The notes below the pieces were generated by a model, which saw only the letters and a list, made by a program, of their open reading frames with translations, had not been told where the DNA came from and did no database searches. A DNA stretch of 27,286 bases from HGM04593 sp045647885 (GTDB taxonomy: Bacteria > Bacteroidota > Bacteroidia > Bacteroidales > Bacteroidaceae): NCBI GenBank assembly GCA_045647885.1, contig JAZRMX010000030.1, positions 1 to 27,286 of the forward strand. Reading direction: 5' to 3'. Position numbers and translations under genes: made by a program. Shown here piece after piece: positions 6,369-14,796 of the stretch (the first letter of the stretch is position 1; each line of letters opens with the position of its first letter).

Positions 6369-8414
6369 ATGAAAAAGAACATGAAACTATCGGTAAAATA
6401 CATCAAACTTATATTCCAGGCATCAATAGTGCTTCTGTGTATGGGAGCTGTCGTCTATTTTATGCCTCGCAACAACGTGTTCACCTACAACTACAGCGAA
6501 GCCGCTCCGTGGAACTACGGCCAGATTATAGCCCCCTTCAACTTCCCCATATACAAGAGCGAGCAGCAGATTGCCCACGAGAAGGACAGCATCACCACCC
6601 ACTTTGCAATGTACTTCTCCAAGGACTCCACCATTGCCTTGAAAGCCTTGCGACAGCTAAAGAACCGCTTTTACAACAACGCGAGCGAAGAGATTCCGCA
6701 AGAGGCATACATAAAATACTACAACACTTTGATAAAGCTGTACAACAGCGGCATCGTATCTGTAGAGGACAAGGAGCGCATAGACGCCAACAAAGCCAAG
6801 AGTGTAAACATCATAAGCAACCACATCGCCACCAGCAGCAAGAAAAAGTTCATCTCCACCACCGAGGCATACAACCAGATACTTGCAGCCGACACCTTCC
6901 CTGCAAAAATAATAGCCGCATACAAGCTGGAGGATATAATAATGCCCAACCTCGCCTACGACTCGGCAAAATCGGCGGGCCTGCTCCAGGAGGAGCTTAA
7001 CAGACTCCCTCTGAGCAATGGAATTGTGCAGAACGGACAAAAGATTGTAAGCCGTGGAGATATTGTAGATGCACGAACCTACCAGATATTGAAATCGTAC
7101 CAGTTCGAGGTAAACAAACGCCAGGACAACAACTATAAAAGCACCACAATGTTCCTGGGACAGATACTGTTCGTAATAATAGCATTCTCACTGCTCCTTT
7201 CTTACATATACATTTACAACCCCGATATAAAGAACAATAACAACAAGTTCCTGCTTGTAATACTATCGGTAACCATCTTCCCCATAATTGTGGGCATAAT
7301 GATGCAAGCACGTTTCGGCAACGTATTCATACTTCCCTTTGCCCTGGTACCAATGATGCTATGCCTTTTCACAAACCCACGCACAGCATTCATAACCCAC
7401 ACCATCGGGATACTTATCTGCTCCATAATGCTCAACTCCCCCTATGAGTTCGTGCTGCTGCAGATACTTGCCGGCTACGCGGCAATATTAAGTCTGAAAG
7501 AGCTTTCATCCCGTTCACAAATGTTCAGCAGTGCATTTATAGTTCTTGGTACATACTGCACAACATTCCTCTGCTATGAGCTTATTGTAGAGAACGACAT
7601 CACGAAGATGAACCTCGCCATGTACATATACTTCATCATAAGCGCAATACTGATGCTCTTCTCTTACCCGCTTATGTTCATCATAGAGAAACTATTGGGA
7701 TTTGTGTCAAACATCACCCTCATAGAGTTATCAAACCTAAACAACCCCTTATTGCAAAAACTGTCGCAAGAGGCTCCCGGCACATTCCAACACTCAACGC
7801 AGGTGGGTAACCTCGCCGCAGAAGCAGCACGCGCCATTGGAGCAAGCAGCCTCGAAGTGCGTACCGGCGCTCTATACCACGACATAGGCAAATGCCTCAA
7901 CCCCATATACTTTACCGAGAACCAGAGCGGTGGCATAAGCCCACACAAAGAGCTCACACTCCACGAGAGCGCAGCCATCATCATAAAACACGTGACCGAC
8001 GGCCTCGCGGTTGCCTCACACCACCACCTGCCCAAGAAAATAAAGGACTTCATTGCCACACACCACGGCCTTTCAAAAACCGGCTATTTCTATATTACAT
8101 ACAAGAACGAACACCCCAACGAGGAGGTCGACCCCGCACCCTTCACCTACCCCGGGCCACAACCCACCACCAGAGAGCAAGGCGTTTTAATGATGGCCGA
8201 CTGCGTGGAAGCCGCCTCACACAGCATTAAAGAGTACACAGCCGCCAACATTGAACAGCTCGTAGACAACATAATAAACAGCAAGGTAGCCGAGGGTGAG
8301 TTAAGCTTATGCCCCATCACCTTCCAGGAGATACACACCATAAAAGAGGTGTTCAAAAAACGCCTTAAAGCAATATACCACACCAGAATAAGCTACCCCG
8401 AAGAGAATAAATAA
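6369..8414 (+). CDS. pgpH: 7TM-HD (PgpH-type) phosphohydrolase, probable c-di-AMP phosphodiesterase
   Basis: The 681-residue product has the architecture of the 7TMR-HDED/PgpH family. It has one N-terminal membrane segment (about 9-31), an extracytoplasmic region (about 32-259), seven or so membrane segments (about 260-449), and a cytoplasmic HD domain. The HD metal ligands are visible: H475 (PGTFQHS), H504-D505 (ALYHDIGK), the HHHLP and THHG histidines, and D611 (MMADCVEA). Characterised members (Listeria PgpH, Bacillus YqfF) hydrolyse cyclic di-AMP to pApA, so turnover of that signal at the membrane is the likely role. I chose the ATG at 6369 (MKKNMKLS) from the promoter position; another ATG lies at 6381. 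It is followed after 31 nt by a DUF2851 gene on the same strand. Confidence 0.9.
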   Translation: MKKNMKLSVKYIKLIFQASIVLLCMGAVVYFMPRNNVFTYNYSEAAPWNYGQIIAPFNFPIYKSEQQIAHEKDSITTHFAMYFSKDSTIALKALRQLKNRFYNNASEEIPQEAYIKYYNTLIKLYNSGIVSVEDKERIDANKAKSVNIISNHIATSSKKKFISTTEAYNQILAADTFPAKIIAAYKLEDIIMPNLAYDSAKSAGLLQEELNRLPLSNGIVQNGQKIVSRGDIVDARTYQILKSYQFEVNKRQDNNYKSTTMFLGQILFVIIAFSLLLSYIYIYNPDIKNNNNKFLLVILSVTIFPIIVGIMMQARFGNVFILPFALVPMMLCLFTNPRTAFITHTIGILICSIMLNSPYEFVLLQILAGYAAILSLKELSSRSQMFSSAFIVLGTYCTTFLCYELIVENDITKMNLAMYIYFIISAILMLFSYPLMFIIEKLLGFVSNITLIELSNLNNPLLQKLSQEAPGTFQHSTQVGNLAAEAARAIGASSLEVRTGALYHDIGKCLNPIYFTENQSGGISPHKELTLHESAAIIIKHVTDGLAVASHHHLPKKIKDFIATHHGLSKTGYFYITYKNEHPNEEVDPAPFTYPGPQPTTREQGVLMMADCVEAASHSIKEYTAANIEQLVDNIINSKVAEGELSLCPITFQEIHTIKEVFKKRLKAIYHTRISYPEENK

Positions 8415-8445
8415 TACGAAACAGCCACCCTAAACTGTGGAATTT

Positions 8446-9675
8446 ATGAAAGAGTTCATAAGCTACCTGTGGAAAAACGGTCTGTTCTCGCAGAAAGAGT
8501 TCAAAACCACAGATGGCCACACGCTGCAGATAACAAGCCCCGGAGAGGAGATTGCAGCCGGCCACTACTCCTGCACAAGGTTGGAGGTTGACAACACCCC
8601 ATATTGCGGCGATGCCACCTTAAGTACCCTGGAGAATGCCCAAGGAGGAGCTGACATAAACATATCCATCAAGAACGGGAAAGGCGAGGTACACTTCCAT
8701 TTCGCCACCCAAATAAGCCAAAACACCGCAGAAGAGTACAACAGAATGCTGAACGGGCACTTCAAGCCACCCTGCGAGAAAATTGCGGCTACCAACTGCG
8801 GCATAAACACCTGCGAACAACTGACGCGCCTCCTTGCAGAGCGCATAGAGGAGAAGGCCGACAGAATAACAAGAATATACGAGTCGTGCGACAAGAGATG
8901 GAACGACACCCTCTTCAAGTTGCTTGCACGCAGCTATGGTTTCGGCATACAAGGACGTGCATTTGAAGAATGGGCACTGCTGCTCAATATGCAGGCACTC
9001 GGCAAGCACCGCGACAGCATAGAGCAGGTCGAGGCAATAATGTTCGGCCAGGCAGGCCTGCTCAACGAAGAGAGCATACCCACCTATTACAGGAACGACG
9101 CCATTGCAAGCGAATATTACCAGACCCTTGTACGCGAATACAAATTCCTTAAAAGCAAGTTCAACCTGCAGGAGATGCAGCACAACACTTGGGGCTACGG
9201 CAGCGCCACGCCCCATCTGCGCATAGCCCGCCTTGCCACCCTATTCCACAACGAAAGACCCGACACCACCGGCATTGCCGAGTGCAAAAGCATTGAAGAG
9301 CTGCGCAACACGCTCCAGTCGCAACCAAGCAGTTACTGGCAGCACCACACACAATTCGGCAGCACCCTCACAAGCGGAACAGGTGATTTGAGCAACAAGC
9401 AGCTCGATGTACTCATAATAAACACCGTAGTACCAATGCTCTACACTTATGGCAAGCACCGCCAGAGTGCCGAACTCTGCAATAAAGCCGAAGATTTCCT
9501 GTACGGGATAAGCGCCGAGAACAACAGCATTGTACGCCGCTGGACACAAGAAGGCCTGTGCATAAACAGCGCCGCCGACTCGCAAGCCCTCATACAGCTC
9601 AACAACGCCTACTGCAAGCAGCGCCGTTGCGCCGAATGCAGTTTTGCCCACGCGTACCTAAAAGAGCAGGTATAA
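8446..9675 (+). CDS. DUF2851 family protein with divergent N-terminal part
   Basis: The 409-residue product has no known reaction. Its C-terminal two thirds fit the Bacteroidota DUF2851 family: a KLLARSYGFGIQGRAFEEWA block, VEAIMFGQAGLL, INTVVPMLYTYGKHR, and NSAADSQALIQLNNAYC followed by CKQRRCAEC, whose cysteines could hold a metal. The N-terminus starts typically (ISYLWKNGLFSQKEFKTTDGHTLQI). However, the conserved GPDF...NVEIH...SDW stretch that I recall from this family is not present in recognisable form; AAGHYSCTRLEVDNTPYCGD stands in that place. The ATG at 8446 is preferred over the in-frame GTG at 8437. It is probably co-transcribed with pgpH and ends at the hairpin 9705-9756. Confidence 0.82.
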   Translation: MKEFISYLWKNGLFSQKEFKTTDGHTLQITSPGEEIAAGHYSCTRLEVDNTPYCGDATLSTLENAQGGADINISIKNGKGEVHFHFATQISQNTAEEYNRMLNGHFKPPCEKIAATNCGINTCEQLTRLLAERIEEKADRITRIYESCDKRWNDTLFKLLARSYGFGIQGRAFEEWALLLNMQALGKHRDSIEQVEAIMFGQAGLLNEESIPTYYRNDAIASEYYQTLVREYKFLKSKFNLQEMQHNTWGYGSATPHLRIARLATLFHNERPDTTGIAECKSIEELRNTLQSQPSSYWQHHTQFGSTLTSGTGDLSNKQLDVLIINTVVPMLYTYGKHRQSAELCNKAEDFLYGISAENNSIVRRWTQEGLCINSAADSQALIQLNNAYCKQRRCAECSFAHAYLKEQV

Positions 9676-9704
9676 TCCCATACAAGAAACCTATACCTTA
9701 TTAT

Positions 9705-9756
9705 ATATAATATAAAGACCGCCCGAGAATTCTCTCGGGCTGTCTTTATATTATAT
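9705..9756. terminator. Bidirectional terminator between the DUF2851 gene and secDF
   Basis: A long hairpin: 15 bp (9705-9719 with 9742-9756), one mismatch (9720/9741), then an 8-bp GC-rich stem GCCCGAGA/TCTCGGGC around a 4-nt loop. The AT-rich outer arms supply T-rich tails on both strands. It lies between two convergent genes, 30 nt after one stop codon and 10 nt after the other. Confidence 0.92.
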
Positions 9757-9766
9757 TGAAATCTCC

Positions 9767-12736
9767 TTATTTCTTACCCTTTGTAATAATGCTATAAGCA
9801 ATGGGAGTAGCAATGAACAATGATGACAAAGTGCCGAATACAACACCAAGAATCATTGCGAACGAGAAGCTACGGATGCTGTCGCCACCCAAGATAAAGA
9901 TTGAGAGCAACACAACCAAAGTACTTACAGAAGTATTTATAGTACGGGCAAGTGTAGTGTTCAAAGAATCGTTGAACAATGAGTACTTGTCACGTTTGGG
10001 ATAGATATAAGAGAACTCACGTACACGGTCGAAGATAACCACCTTATCGTTGATTGAGTAACCGATAGCTGTAAGGATTGCACCGATAAATGTCTGATCA
10101 ACCTCCAATGAGATAGGCATCCAGCCATAGCACAACGAATAGCAACCAATGATAAGAAGCACGTCGCTTGCAAGCGCCACGATGGAACCGATACTATATG
10201 CCACGTTGCGGAAACGGATAAGGATATAGATAAAGATTGCAATCAGAGCCAATATCACAGAAACAATTGCACCATCCTTGATATCCTCGGCAATGCTGGG
10301 ACCAACCTTCTGTGAACTGATGATAGAACCGCCCAAACGGTTATCATAATCTACAAAAGTACTCAATGTAAGGTCTTTGCTCAACAAGCCGCCCTCCATA
10401 AATGCATCATAGAGGAATTTCTCGATTTCAGCATCAACAGTCTCCGAAGCATCAGCAATGCGGTAGTTTGTTGTGATACGGATAGTTTTACCATCGGTAC
10501 CAAGAGCGATTGCCTGAACATTATCCTCGGTAATCTTCTCGCGAAGCAACTCACGTACAGTCTCGGGCTCAACCTGCTGCTCAAACTGAACAACAAAGTT
10601 ACGACCACCAGTAAAGTCGATGCTCTGGCTCAAGCCACGTACAGCAAACGAAGCGATAATTGCCACGATAGCAACCGCCAAGCCGATACCAAAACTCTTC
10701 GATTTTTTGATGAAATCGAATTTAGTATCAAGCATCAACTTGCTTGAGTACTTTGTAACGAATGTAAGGTCGAGCCACTTGCCCTTGTTCATAAAGTGCT
10801 CGTAAACCACGCGGGTGAGGAACACTGCTGTAAAGAATGAACAGAGCAGACCGATAATGAGGGTTGTGGCAAAGCCACGGATGGGACCTGTACCGAAGTA
10901 GAACAGGATGATACCTGTGATAATTGATGTAAAGTTAGAGTCGAAGATAGCAGAGAATGCATTCTTATAACCGTCGGCCAAAGCAGAACGGGTGTTCTTT
11001 CCTGCACGCAGTTCCTCTTTTGTACGCTCATAAATAAGCACGTTAGCATCCACTGCCATACCCAAGGTAAGCACGATACCGGCGATACCCGACATTGTGA
11101 GGGCAGCCTGGAACGAAGCAAGCACACCAAGAGTAAAGAAGAGGTTCATCAACAAAGCTGCGTTTGCTACAGCACCGGGGATGATACCGTAGATAGCGCA
11201 CATATAAACCATCAACAGGATGAATGCAACGATGAACGACATCAAACCCTGGTTGATTGACTCCTGACCGAGAGAGGGACCAACTATATCCTCTTGTACA
11301 ATACGCGCGGGCGCGGGCATTTTACCAGAACGCAACACGTTTGCCAAGTCTTTTGTTGTCTCTATAGTAAAGTTACCTGTAATCTCTGAACGACCACCGG
11401 TAATCTCGTTGCTCACCATAGGTGCGCTATAAACATAACCATCGAGAACAATTGCAATAGCCTTACCGATGCTAGCTTTTGTAAGCTGAGCCCAACGACG
11501 TGCACCATCGGTGTTCATAGCCATAGTTACACAAGGACGGCCATACTGGTCGAATGAATCGGAAGCCGATACAACAACATCACCCTCAAGAGGAGCGCGA
11601 CCATTACGCTGCAAAGACTTGATTGCATAAAGCTCATATATCTGATTTGTTGTCTCACGGTCTATAGCCTCAACACCCCAGTAGAGACGAAGCTCACGAG
11701 GCATAGTGCTCTTGAACTCGGGTGACGCGATAAACGCATTAATAGCTGCTGTATCGCTATAGTGAGCATAACCAACAACACTACCAGTTGCGGTTGCAGG
11801 CACAAGCTGCAAACGAGAGAGCAAGGGGTGCTGCTTTTTCAAAGCCTCAATATCAGCCTCGGTATTAGCCTCAGCAATCTCACCTGTCAAAGCAGACTCA
11901 AGTTCTGCATCGGTTTTTTCAGCAGCCTCTGCTGTTTTGTTCTCTGTTGCAGTTTCAGCGGCAGGAGCATCCTCAACTGCAGCAACGGCAGCCAATTTTG
12001 CATCAAGTGCCGAGAAAGCGGGAACAATCTCAGAAGCATTGTAAGTATCCCAGAATTCGAGGTTAGCCGAACCCTGCAACAATTTACGAACACGCTCGGG
12101 CTCCTTAACACCGGGGAGCTCAATCATAATACGGCCCATAGAACCCTCAAGAGCCTGGATGTTGGGCTGTACCACACCGAAGCGGTCAATACGTGTACGC
12201 AACACGTTGAAAGAGTTGTCGATGGCAGCCTGTACCTCCTCGCGAAGAACAGCAACAACCTCGTCGTCTGTAGAACGGGTGTTCACCTTATCCTTCAACT
12301 GCTGGGTAGCGAAGATAGCAGCGAGGTTACCCTCGGGAGCCAATTTCTTATACTCTTCAACAAAAAGTGTGATATAATCGCGCTGGCTGGTAACCGACAA
12401 CTGGCGTGCAGCCTCCACTGCAGCGTTAAAATCAGCATCGTTCTTATGGTCAGCAAGCGCCTTCACGATGTCGGGCACAGAAACCTCCATAATAACGTTC
12501 ATACCACCTTTAAGGTCCAACCCAAGACCAATCTCCATTTCACGGCTCTGCTTCAAGGTGTATACACCAAGCCAAACCTTCTCGTTCAGCATTGAATCAA
12601 TGTAGTGCTGCTCGCCCTTGGGATCCTCTGCGGCCTTGTTCATGTGATAACCGGTCACAAAAGAGAATGAGAGGTAGAACACGCACACCAGCGTAAGCAG
12701 TAGCGCAAATACTTTTACAAATCCTTTGTTCTGCAT
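9767..12736 (-). CDS. secDF: Fused protein translocase subunit SecDF
   Basis: The 989-residue protein joins SecD and SecF in one chain, as is common in Bacteroidota. It helps SecYEG pull exported proteins out of the membrane using the proton gradient. Visible: an N-terminal membrane segment (about 7-28), LGLDLKGGMNVIMEV (SecD start, DLKGG about 74), the P1/P4 periplasmic domain, a first six-helix bundle with GMAVDANVLIYERTKEELRAG, a second single helix and SIDFTGGRNF (SecF start), and a second bundle with GYSINDKVVIFDRVREF. About residues 246-305 form an Ala/Glu/Thr-rich low-complexity insert within the SecD periplasmic part. Single-gene unit with its own upstream region; convergent with the DUF2851 gene. 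Confidence 0.96.
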   Translation of the reverse strand: MQNKGFVKVFALLLTLVCVFYLSFSFVTGYHMNKAAEDPKGEQHYIDSMLNEKVWLGVYTLKQSREMEIGLGLDLKGGMNVIMEVSVPDIVKALADHKNDADFNAAVEAARQLSVTSQRDYITLFVEEYKKLAPEGNLAAIFATQQLKDKVNTRSTDDEVVAVLREEVQAAIDNSFNVLRTRIDRFGVVQPNIQALEGSMGRIMIELPGVKEPERVRKLLQGSANLEFWDTYNASEIVPAFSALDAKLAAVAAVEDAPAAETATENKTAEAAEKTDAELESALTGEIAEANTEADIEALKKQHPLLSRLQLVPATATGSVVGYAHYSDTAAINAFIASPEFKSTMPRELRLYWGVEAIDRETTNQIYELYAIKSLQRNGRAPLEGDVVVSASDSFDQYGRPCVTMAMNTDGARRWAQLTKASIGKAIAIVLDGYVYSAPMVSNEITGGRSEITGNFTIETTKDLANVLRSGKMPAPARIVQEDIVGPSLGQESINQGLMSFIVAFILLMVYMCAIYGIIPGAVANAALLMNLFFTLGVLASFQAALTMSGIAGIVLTLGMAVDANVLIYERTKEELRAGKNTRSALADGYKNAFSAIFDSNFTSIITGIILFYFGTGPIRGFATTLIIGLLCSFFTAVFLTRVVYEHFMNKGKWLDLTFVTKYSSKLMLDTKFDFIKKSKSFGIGLAVAIVAIIASFAVRGLSQSIDFTGGRNFVVQFEQQVEPETVRELLREKITEDNVQAIALGTDGKTIRITTNYRIADASETVDAEIEKFLYDAFMEGGLLSKDLTLSTFVDYDNRLGGSIISSQKVGPSIAEDIKDGAIVSVILALIAIFIYILIRFRNVAYSIGSIVALASDVLLIIGCYSLCYGWMPISLEVDQTFIGAILTAIGYSINDKVVIFDRVREFSYIYPKRDKYSLFNDSLNTTLARTINTSVSTLVVLLSIFILGGDSIRSFSFAMILGVVFGTLSSLFIATPIAYSIITKGKK

Positions 12737-12789
12737 TTTAATTAAGTTTTATTTATGATTTATTTTGTCCTTTTCTCTACAAATGCGCG

Positions 12790-12797
12790 CAAATATA
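12790..12797 (-). promoter_or_regulatory. Candidate -7 box for secDF
   Basis: The minus strand reads TATATTTG (12797-12790), a full TAnnTTTG match, about 54 nt before the secDF ATG. I do not see a clear TTTG at the right distance upstream, so the call rests on the -7 element and position. Confidence 0.5.
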
Positions 12798-12850
12798 GCA
12801 TTTTTTTCTTAATTATTTATATAAATAGCATTTTCTTTGCTGCAAATGAC

Positions 12851-12892
12851 CACAAAAATATATAAACCCACCACCTATCAGGCAGTGGGTTT
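12851..12892 (-). terminator. Terminator after the rhomboid gene pair
   Basis: AAACCCAC (12864-12871) pairs with GTGGGTTT (12885-12892), with a further short CCT/AGG pairing inside. On the minus strand the stem is followed by TATATATTTTTG. It lies about 20 nt beyond the stop codon of the downstream rhomboid gene. Confidence 0.8.
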
Positions 12893-12913
12893 ACTTACTT
12901 AAGGGCAACAAAG

Positions 12914-13804
12914 TTACGAACGCGAAGCGTCAAAAAGCTTCTTTTTCTCCTCTTCGCTCAACGAAGCATAACCACCCTTCTTCACCTTCTCGAGTATGCG
13001 GTCAACCTCCTCTTCGTTGCTCTTTTTAGTGGCATTGTACTCATAATCGGCAGCGCGCCCATTCTTGTAGAATGTAAATTTAGGCTTTTCCTTTTTGGGC
13101 GTACGACGGAAAAAAGTAGCGAAGAAATCGATAATTTTGTTAATAAACGCAGTTATGTCCACCCCCTTGTTCAGCAGGTAGGCAAACAGCCAGCCGGCAA
13201 ATGCACCACCAAGGTGGGCAAAATTACCACCGGCATTCTCCGACGCCAGCAACAGCAGCGACAGCACCACGGTTATCACCGCAATAGTCATAAGACGCAT
13301 CGAACCCAGAAATCTCAGATTCACTATAAAATTCGGGCGACGCACAGCCGCAGCCATCACCACAGCAAGCACCGATGCCGAAGCACCTATCAGATGAGAA
13401 CGCTCCACCACGCCCGAAAAACCAGGGAACAGGTTGAATGCGAGCATAAAGAACAAGCCACCCATTATGCCACCCAAGATATATACACCCACGAAATGAC
13501 GCATTGAGAAGAAGGACATAAATATCTTCCCAAAGCCATAAAGAGCAACCATATTCCACAGAATATGCATCACCCTTTCGTGCATAAACATATAAGTAAG
13601 CAAGCTCCACGGCTGGCACGCAAAGCGCACAAGCGACGATGGCAATTCAAACCACTGCATAAAGTCCGACACGGGCGACACCACATTGAAAAGTGTGGCA
13701 AAAACCCCGATGAAAGCGACAATTATGTAAATTGCCACATTCGCATAAATAAACTTGCCGACAATATTCTCGTTACAGAAACTATTATAAATTTTCTTAA
13801 ACAT
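12914..13804 (-). CDS. Rhomboid family intramembrane serine protease with C-terminal cytosolic tail
   Basis: The 296-residue protein has a six-helix rhomboid core and a basic, probably cytosolic tail (about 217-296) that ends in a helical EEVDRILEKVKKGGYASLSEEEKKKLF segment. Rhomboids cut transmembrane substrates within the membrane. The catalytic elements are present: H80 and N84 (MHILWN) in the second helix, serine S142 in GASA, and H197 (NFAHLGGAFAG). The motif is GASA rather than the more usual GxSG. The start could be the ATG at 13804 (MFKK) or at 13813 (MVLMFKK); both overlap the upstream rhomboid gene (by 8 or 17 bp), so the two are translationally coupled. The substrate is unknown. 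Confidence 0.9.
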   Translation of the reverse strand: MFKKIYNSFCNENIVGKFIYANVAIYIIVAFIGVFATLFNVVSPVSDFMQWFELPSSLVRFACQPWSLLTYMFMHERVMHILWNMVALYGFGKIFMSFFSMRHFVGVYILGGIMGGLFFMLAFNLFPGFSGVVERSHLIGASASVLAVVMAAAVRRPNFIVNLRFLGSMRLMTIAVITVVLSLLLLASENAGGNFAHLGGAFAGWLFAYLLNKGVDITAFINKIIDFFATFFRRTPKKEKPKFTFYKNGRAADYEYNATKKSNEEEVDRILEKVKKGGYASLSEEEKKKLFDASRS

Positions 13805-14477
13805 AAGGACCATTTATTTTACCATTTTTTCTCCACCACAGCATCAACAGGAAGCCAAAGAGCGCACCACCCAGGTGAGCAAAATGCGCCACATTATCAC
13901 TCTCATTGTTGCCAATACCCAGCAGCAGTTCAAGCACTATGAAAATCACCACAAAATACTTTGCCTTTATTGGGAAGGGGATGGGAATCACAAACATCCT
14001 CTCATTGGGGAACATCATGGCAAAGGCAAGCAACAGACCATAAACAGCACCCGAAGCACCCACAGTGTTCCACACATTCAGAAAGTCGGACATAGGAATC
14101 ACCCCAAAAGATGTTCTCACATAGTCATAGGCCGAGAGAGAAATCTCATAATAGGCATACTGCACCAACTCCTGCACAAAAGCAGCACCCAAGCCCGTCA
14201 CAAAATAATAAATGAGGAAACGCTTGGAGCCCATTACCCTCTCGAGCAACCCACCAAACATATAGAGGGAGAACATATTGAAGAACAGGTGAGTAAAGCC
14301 ACCGTGCATAAACATATATGTTACAAACTGATACGGGTGAAAATCGTCGGCAAGGAAGAAGTGCAGGCCAAGGTATCCGGCAAGGTCTATGCCATATTTC
14401 TTAGCCACAATAGTGGCGAGAAACATAAGCACGTTTATCGCCAGAATATTCTTGACAACAGTTGTAATCTGATTCAT
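13797..14477 (-). CDS. Rhomboid family intramembrane serine protease
   Basis: The 226-residue product is a compact rhomboid with no extra domain. Key residues are H63 and N67 (THLFFN), the nucleophile S142 in GASG, and the catalytic H201 (HFAHLGGALFGF). I chose the ATG at 14477 (MNQITTVVKNILAINVL). The frame is open to 14576, but a promoter at 14501-14532 lies inside that extension, and the family normally begins near NQ/TxxVKNxL. It is the first gene of a two-rhomboid operon and overlaps the second. The two paralogues differ in tail and in the motif around the serine, so separate substrates are plausible (inference). Confidence 0.91.
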   Translation of the reverse strand: MNQITTVVKNILAINVLMFLATIVAKKYGIDLAGYLGLHFFLADDFHPYQFVTYMFMHGGFTHLFFNMFSLYMFGGLLERVMGSKRFLIYYFVTGLGAAFVQELVQYAYYEISLSAYDYVRTSFGVIPMSDFLNVWNTVGASGAVYGLLLAFAMMFPNERMFVIPIPFPIKAKYFVVIFIVLELLLGIGNNESDNVAHFAHLGGALFGFLLMLWWRKNGKINGPYV

Positions 14478-14500
14478 CTTTAGAACTTTAAAAAACAGCG

Positions 14501-14532
14501 CGAAGATAATACAAACAAGCGACAGAAACAAA
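14501..14532 (-). promoter_or_regulatory. Promoter of the rhomboid pair with TATCTTCG -7 box
   Basis: On the minus strand TTTG (14532-14529), a 20-bp spacer and TATCTTCG (14508-14501). The predicted start near 14493 lies about 16 nt before the ATG at 14477. In the 319-bp gene-free stretch 14478-14796 I see only this promoter and the argS promoter region. Confidence 0.6.
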
Positions 14533-14719
14533 TGAGCAAAGCCCGTTGAAGCTACAAATGCCGGCCACAAGGCCATACAAAACTAAATTTTATAGCTTTT
14601 TAGCAAACACGTCACCATTTTTACTCTTTTTTAAGAACCGCGTGGCAGATATTTGGGCAAAATAGCGCACGACAAAGATATTTTGGAACAGCAAAGAGTC
14701 AAAAATCACATAAATTTCG

Positions 14720-14727
14720 TATCTTCG
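14720..14727 (+). promoter_or_regulatory. Candidate -7 box for argS (TATCTTCG)
   Basis: TATCTTCG lies 69 nt before the argS ATG, and its last bases GCAG also match the mdh copy. No good TTTG stands 18-20 bp upstream, so the call rests on the repeated octamer and its place. Confidence 0.4.
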
Positions 14728-14796
14728 CAGGAAATTACGAAAAATCACTCTTTGCTATGCAAAGACCCCCTAAAAACGACCAAAAATTAAGAAGCA

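Noticed and set aside
14478..14576. Longer N-terminus for the first rhomboid
   Set aside because: The region contains a promoter for the gene, and homologous rhomboids start near MNQITTVVKN.
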